Shown here: piece by piece, positions 62,542-64,000 of the stretch
How the letters are laid out: every line of letters begins with the position of its first letter
How positions within the stretch are numbered: the stretch's first letter is position 1
From: Frateuria_A sp035943815
GTDB lineage: Bacteria > Pseudomonadota > Gammaproteobacteria > Xanthomonadales > Rhodanobacteraceae
Direction of reading: 5' to 3'
Assembly: GCF_035943815.1 (NCBI RefSeq)
Contig: NZ_DASZBU010000009.1
Location: 144,756 to 208,755 of the forward strand
DNA length: 64,000 nucleotides
Notes under the pieces: model-generated
Databases searched by the model: none
Seen by the model: the letters and a program-made list of their open reading frames with translations, nothing else
What the model was told of the DNA's origin: nothing
Translations under genes and position numbers: made by a program

Positions 62542-63753
62542 ATGAACGAGCTTGAGCAGGCGCTGGCGACCATTGCCCGCGGCGCCGACGAGATCATCAA
62601 GCAGGAGGAGCTGAGCGAGCGCCTGAAGGCCGGCCGGCCGCTGCGCATCAAGGCAGGCTTCGACCCCACCGCGCCGGACCTGCACCTGGGCCACACGGTG
62701 CTGCTCAACAAGATGCGCCAGTTCCAGGACTTGGGGCACCAGGTGATCTTCCTGATCGGCGACTTCACCGGAATGATCGGCGACCCCACCGGCAAGAACG
62801 TCACCCGCAAGCCGCTCAGCCGCGAGGACGTGCTGAAGAACGCCCAGACCTATGCAAGCCAGGTCTACAAGGTGCTCGATCGTGAGCGTACCGAGGTGCG
62901 TTTCAACAACGAATGGTTCGGCAAGATGTCTGCCGCCGACATGATCAAGCTGGCCGCGCAGCACACCGTCGCGCGCATGCTCGAGCGCGACGATTTCGCC
63001 AAGCGCTACGCCGCGCAGCAGCCCATCGCCATCCATGAATTCCTGTATCCGCTGGTGCAGGGATACGACTCGGTTGCGCTCCGAGCCGACGTCGAGCTCG
63101 GCGGCACCGACCAGAAATTCAACCTCTTGATGGGTCGCGCCCTGCAAGAGCACCACGGGCAGCCGCCACAGATCGTGTTGACCATGCCGCTGCTCGAGGG
63201 CCTGGACGGTGTGCATAAGATGTCCAAGTCGCTGGGCAACTACATCGGCATCGATGAGCCGGCCATCGATATCGTCACCAAGACGATGAAGATTGACGAC
63301 GTGCTGATGTGGCGCTGGTTCGAATTGCTCAGCTTCGAGGTTTCATTGCAAGAGCTCGAGCGTATGAAGCACGACGTCGCGGTCGGCGCACTCAACCCGC
63401 GCGACGCCAAGCTGCGCCTGGCGCGCGAGTTGGCTGCCCGCTTCCACGACGCCGCGGCGGCCGACCAGGCCATCGCCGGATGGCATGCCGTGGTGCGTGG
63501 CGAAGGCGACACGTCGCTGCTGCCCTGCAATGACATCGCCGTGGGCGCCGAAGGCCTGCGTCTGCCGGCGCTGCTAACGGCCGCGGGGCTTGCCGGCAGC
63601 AACTCGGAGGCGAACCGCAAGCTCAAGGAGCGCGCGGTGCGTATCGATGGCGAGGTGGTCCAAGATGCCTCGCACATGTTCGGCGCTGGCTTCGAAGGCG
63701 TGCTGCAGATCGGCAAGCGCAATTTCGCGCGAGTGAGGTTGGTCGTCCGCTGA
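62542..63753 (+). CDS. tyrS: Tyrosyl-tRNA synthetase
   Basis: A 403-residue class I synthetase charging tRNA-Tyr. HIGH-type motif HLGH (in PDLHLGHTVLLNKM), KMSKS in GVHKMSKSLGNY, and a C-terminal S4 RNA-binding domain (SEANRKLKERAVRIDGEVV). The sequence is of the shorter TyrZ-like subgroup with HLGH. ATG 62542 has GAGGA upstream. The rRNA promoter follows about 120 bases after its stop. Confidence 0.97.
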   Translation: MNELEQALATIARGADEIIKQEELSERLKAGRPLRIKAGFDPTAPDLHLGHTVLLNKMRQFQDLGHQVIFLIGDFTGMIGDPTGKNVTRKPLSREDVLKNAQTYASQVYKVLDRERTEVRFNNEWFGKMSAADMIKLAAQHTVARMLERDDFAKRYAAQQPIAIHEFLYPLVQGYDSVALRADVELGGTDQKFNLLMGRALQEHHGQPPQIVLTMPLLEGLDGVHKMSKSLGNYIGIDEPAIDIVTKTMKIDDVLMWRWFELLSFEVSLQELERMKHDVAVGALNPRDAKLRLARELAARFHDAAAADQAIAGWHAVVRGEGDTSLLPCNDIAVGAEGLRLPALLTAAGLAGSNSEANRKLKERAVRIDGEVVQDASHMFGAGFEGVLQIGKRNFARVRLVVR

Positions 63754-63871
63754 GCACTAAAAGGCTGTGTTCGCTTGCCTTCGACAGACGCCGTCTTTAT
63801 CATTCGCGGCCCGTCGCCCACTCCCCTTTCGGCTGACGACTCCCTCGGTAGAAAAACAACACACGAAGGTG

Positions 63872-63899
63872 TTGACGGGCAGAGAAAGGGATGTAGAAT
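63872..63899 (+). promoter_or_regulatory. rRNA operon promoter
   Basis: TTGACG (63872-63877) and TAGAAT (63894-63899) with a 16-base spacer, as is normal for rRNA P1 promoters. An A/T-rich upstream element (GAAAAACAACACAC region, 63851-63864) and a GC-rich discriminator (GGGCGGC) fit growth-rate control. Transcription should start near 63907. Confidence 0.8.
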
Positions 63900-63930
63900 G
63901 GGCGGCTCACCCGGGACGAAAGGTCTCGGG

Positions 63931-63998
63931 GCGATCTGAAGAAAGGATCGCAAGTGATTGATCTTTGACAGTGTGCGCAGGTGACTTGTGTGGGCGCC
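63931..63998 (+). promoter_or_regulatory. rRNA leader with boxB, boxA and boxC antitermination signals
   Basis: A hairpin GCGATC (63931-63936)/GATCGC (63946-63951) is boxB-like; TGATCTTTGACA (63959-63970) matches boxA of rRNA leaders (E. coli TGCTCTTTAACA); TGTGTGGGCGCC (63987-63998) matches boxC. The window ends before the 16S rRNA gene, which is expected within the next one to three hundred bases. Confidence 0.8.
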
Positions 63999-64000
63999 TT

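Noticed and set aside
63754..63871. Intrinsic terminator after tyrS
   Set aside because: AGACGCCGTCT followed by TT is too short a stem with a one-base loop; no convincing terminator was found.

Overview
The window is a GC-rich (visibly well above 60 percent) stretch of chromosome from a gammaproteobacterium, most likely of the order Xanthomonadales and probably the family Rhodanobacteraceae (Rhodanobacter, Dyella, Luteibacter, Frateuria type). This rests on protein character and on gene order: radC / coaBC-dut-algC / DUF4124 / pyrE / xth-ampG / anmK-M23 peptidase / tyrS / rrn leader is a housekeeping block I associate with that order. The genus cannot be fixed by reading alone. Coding density is high, and nearly every gene has large open frames on its opposite strand because of the GC content; those were discarded. 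No tRNA gene, CRISPR array, insertion sequence or prophage was seen.

Layout. 0-4.3 kb: a frameshifted SGNH/GDSL hydrolase, a RES-Xre toxin-antitoxin pair, an intact paralogue of the same hydrolase, then phenylalanine hydroxylase divergent from an Lrp/AsnC regulator. 4.4-7.1 kb: acyltransferase, YheT-type hydrolase and ZIP metal transporter. 7.2-13 kb: a stress-flavoured run of manganese catalase, PQQ-type sugar dehydrogenase, PEBP protein, and small membrane proteins (DUF1328, YqjD/YqjE/YqjK-like) ending in an AI-2E family transporter. 13-17.7 kb: a LytS/LytTR two-component pair lying between two homologous secreted PD40 beta-propeller genes, all on the minus strand. 18-25.2 kb: a MexEF-OprN-like RND efflux operon divergent from a LysR regulator. 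25.2-32 kb: uppP, then a nitrogen-control locus (glnA with a sigma-54 promoter and NtrC-like sites, and ntrB-ntrC) interrupted by a reversed DUF2235 phospholipase-like gene. 32-44 kb: a GNAT acetyltransferase, a PAS-GGDEF-EAL protein, a FadI-type thiolase, a TonB-like protein, a ClsC-like phospholipase D, YceI, SixA, an orphan ParA and several unknown proteins. 43.5-50.6 kb: divergent speE/speA, 3-hydroxybutyrate dehydrogenase, an SDR, a SPOR protein and argS. 50.6-51 kb: an unusual intergenic region with two exact DnaA-box matches, overlapping palindromes and a structured plus-strand segment ending in a strong terminator. 51-63.7 kb: DNA repair, CoA, nucleotide, sugar-phosphate and peptidoglycan-recycling genes and tyrS. 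The final 250 bases hold an rRNA-type promoter and a boxB/boxA/boxC-like antitermination leader, so a 16S rRNA gene should start just past the window.

How the genes work together. The glnA, ntrB and ntrC parts read as one self-controlled nitrogen regulon, with NtrC-like sites in front of glnA and over the ntrB start. SpeA and SpeE are the entry and a late step of polyamine synthesis and share a divergent promoter region. AmpG, AnmK and the M23 endopeptidase make a wall-recycling neighbourhood, with UppP elsewhere serving wall lipid recycling. The least explained parts are the PD40/LytS/LytTR cluster, the DUF2235 protein with an added C-terminal domain, and the argS-radC intergenic region.
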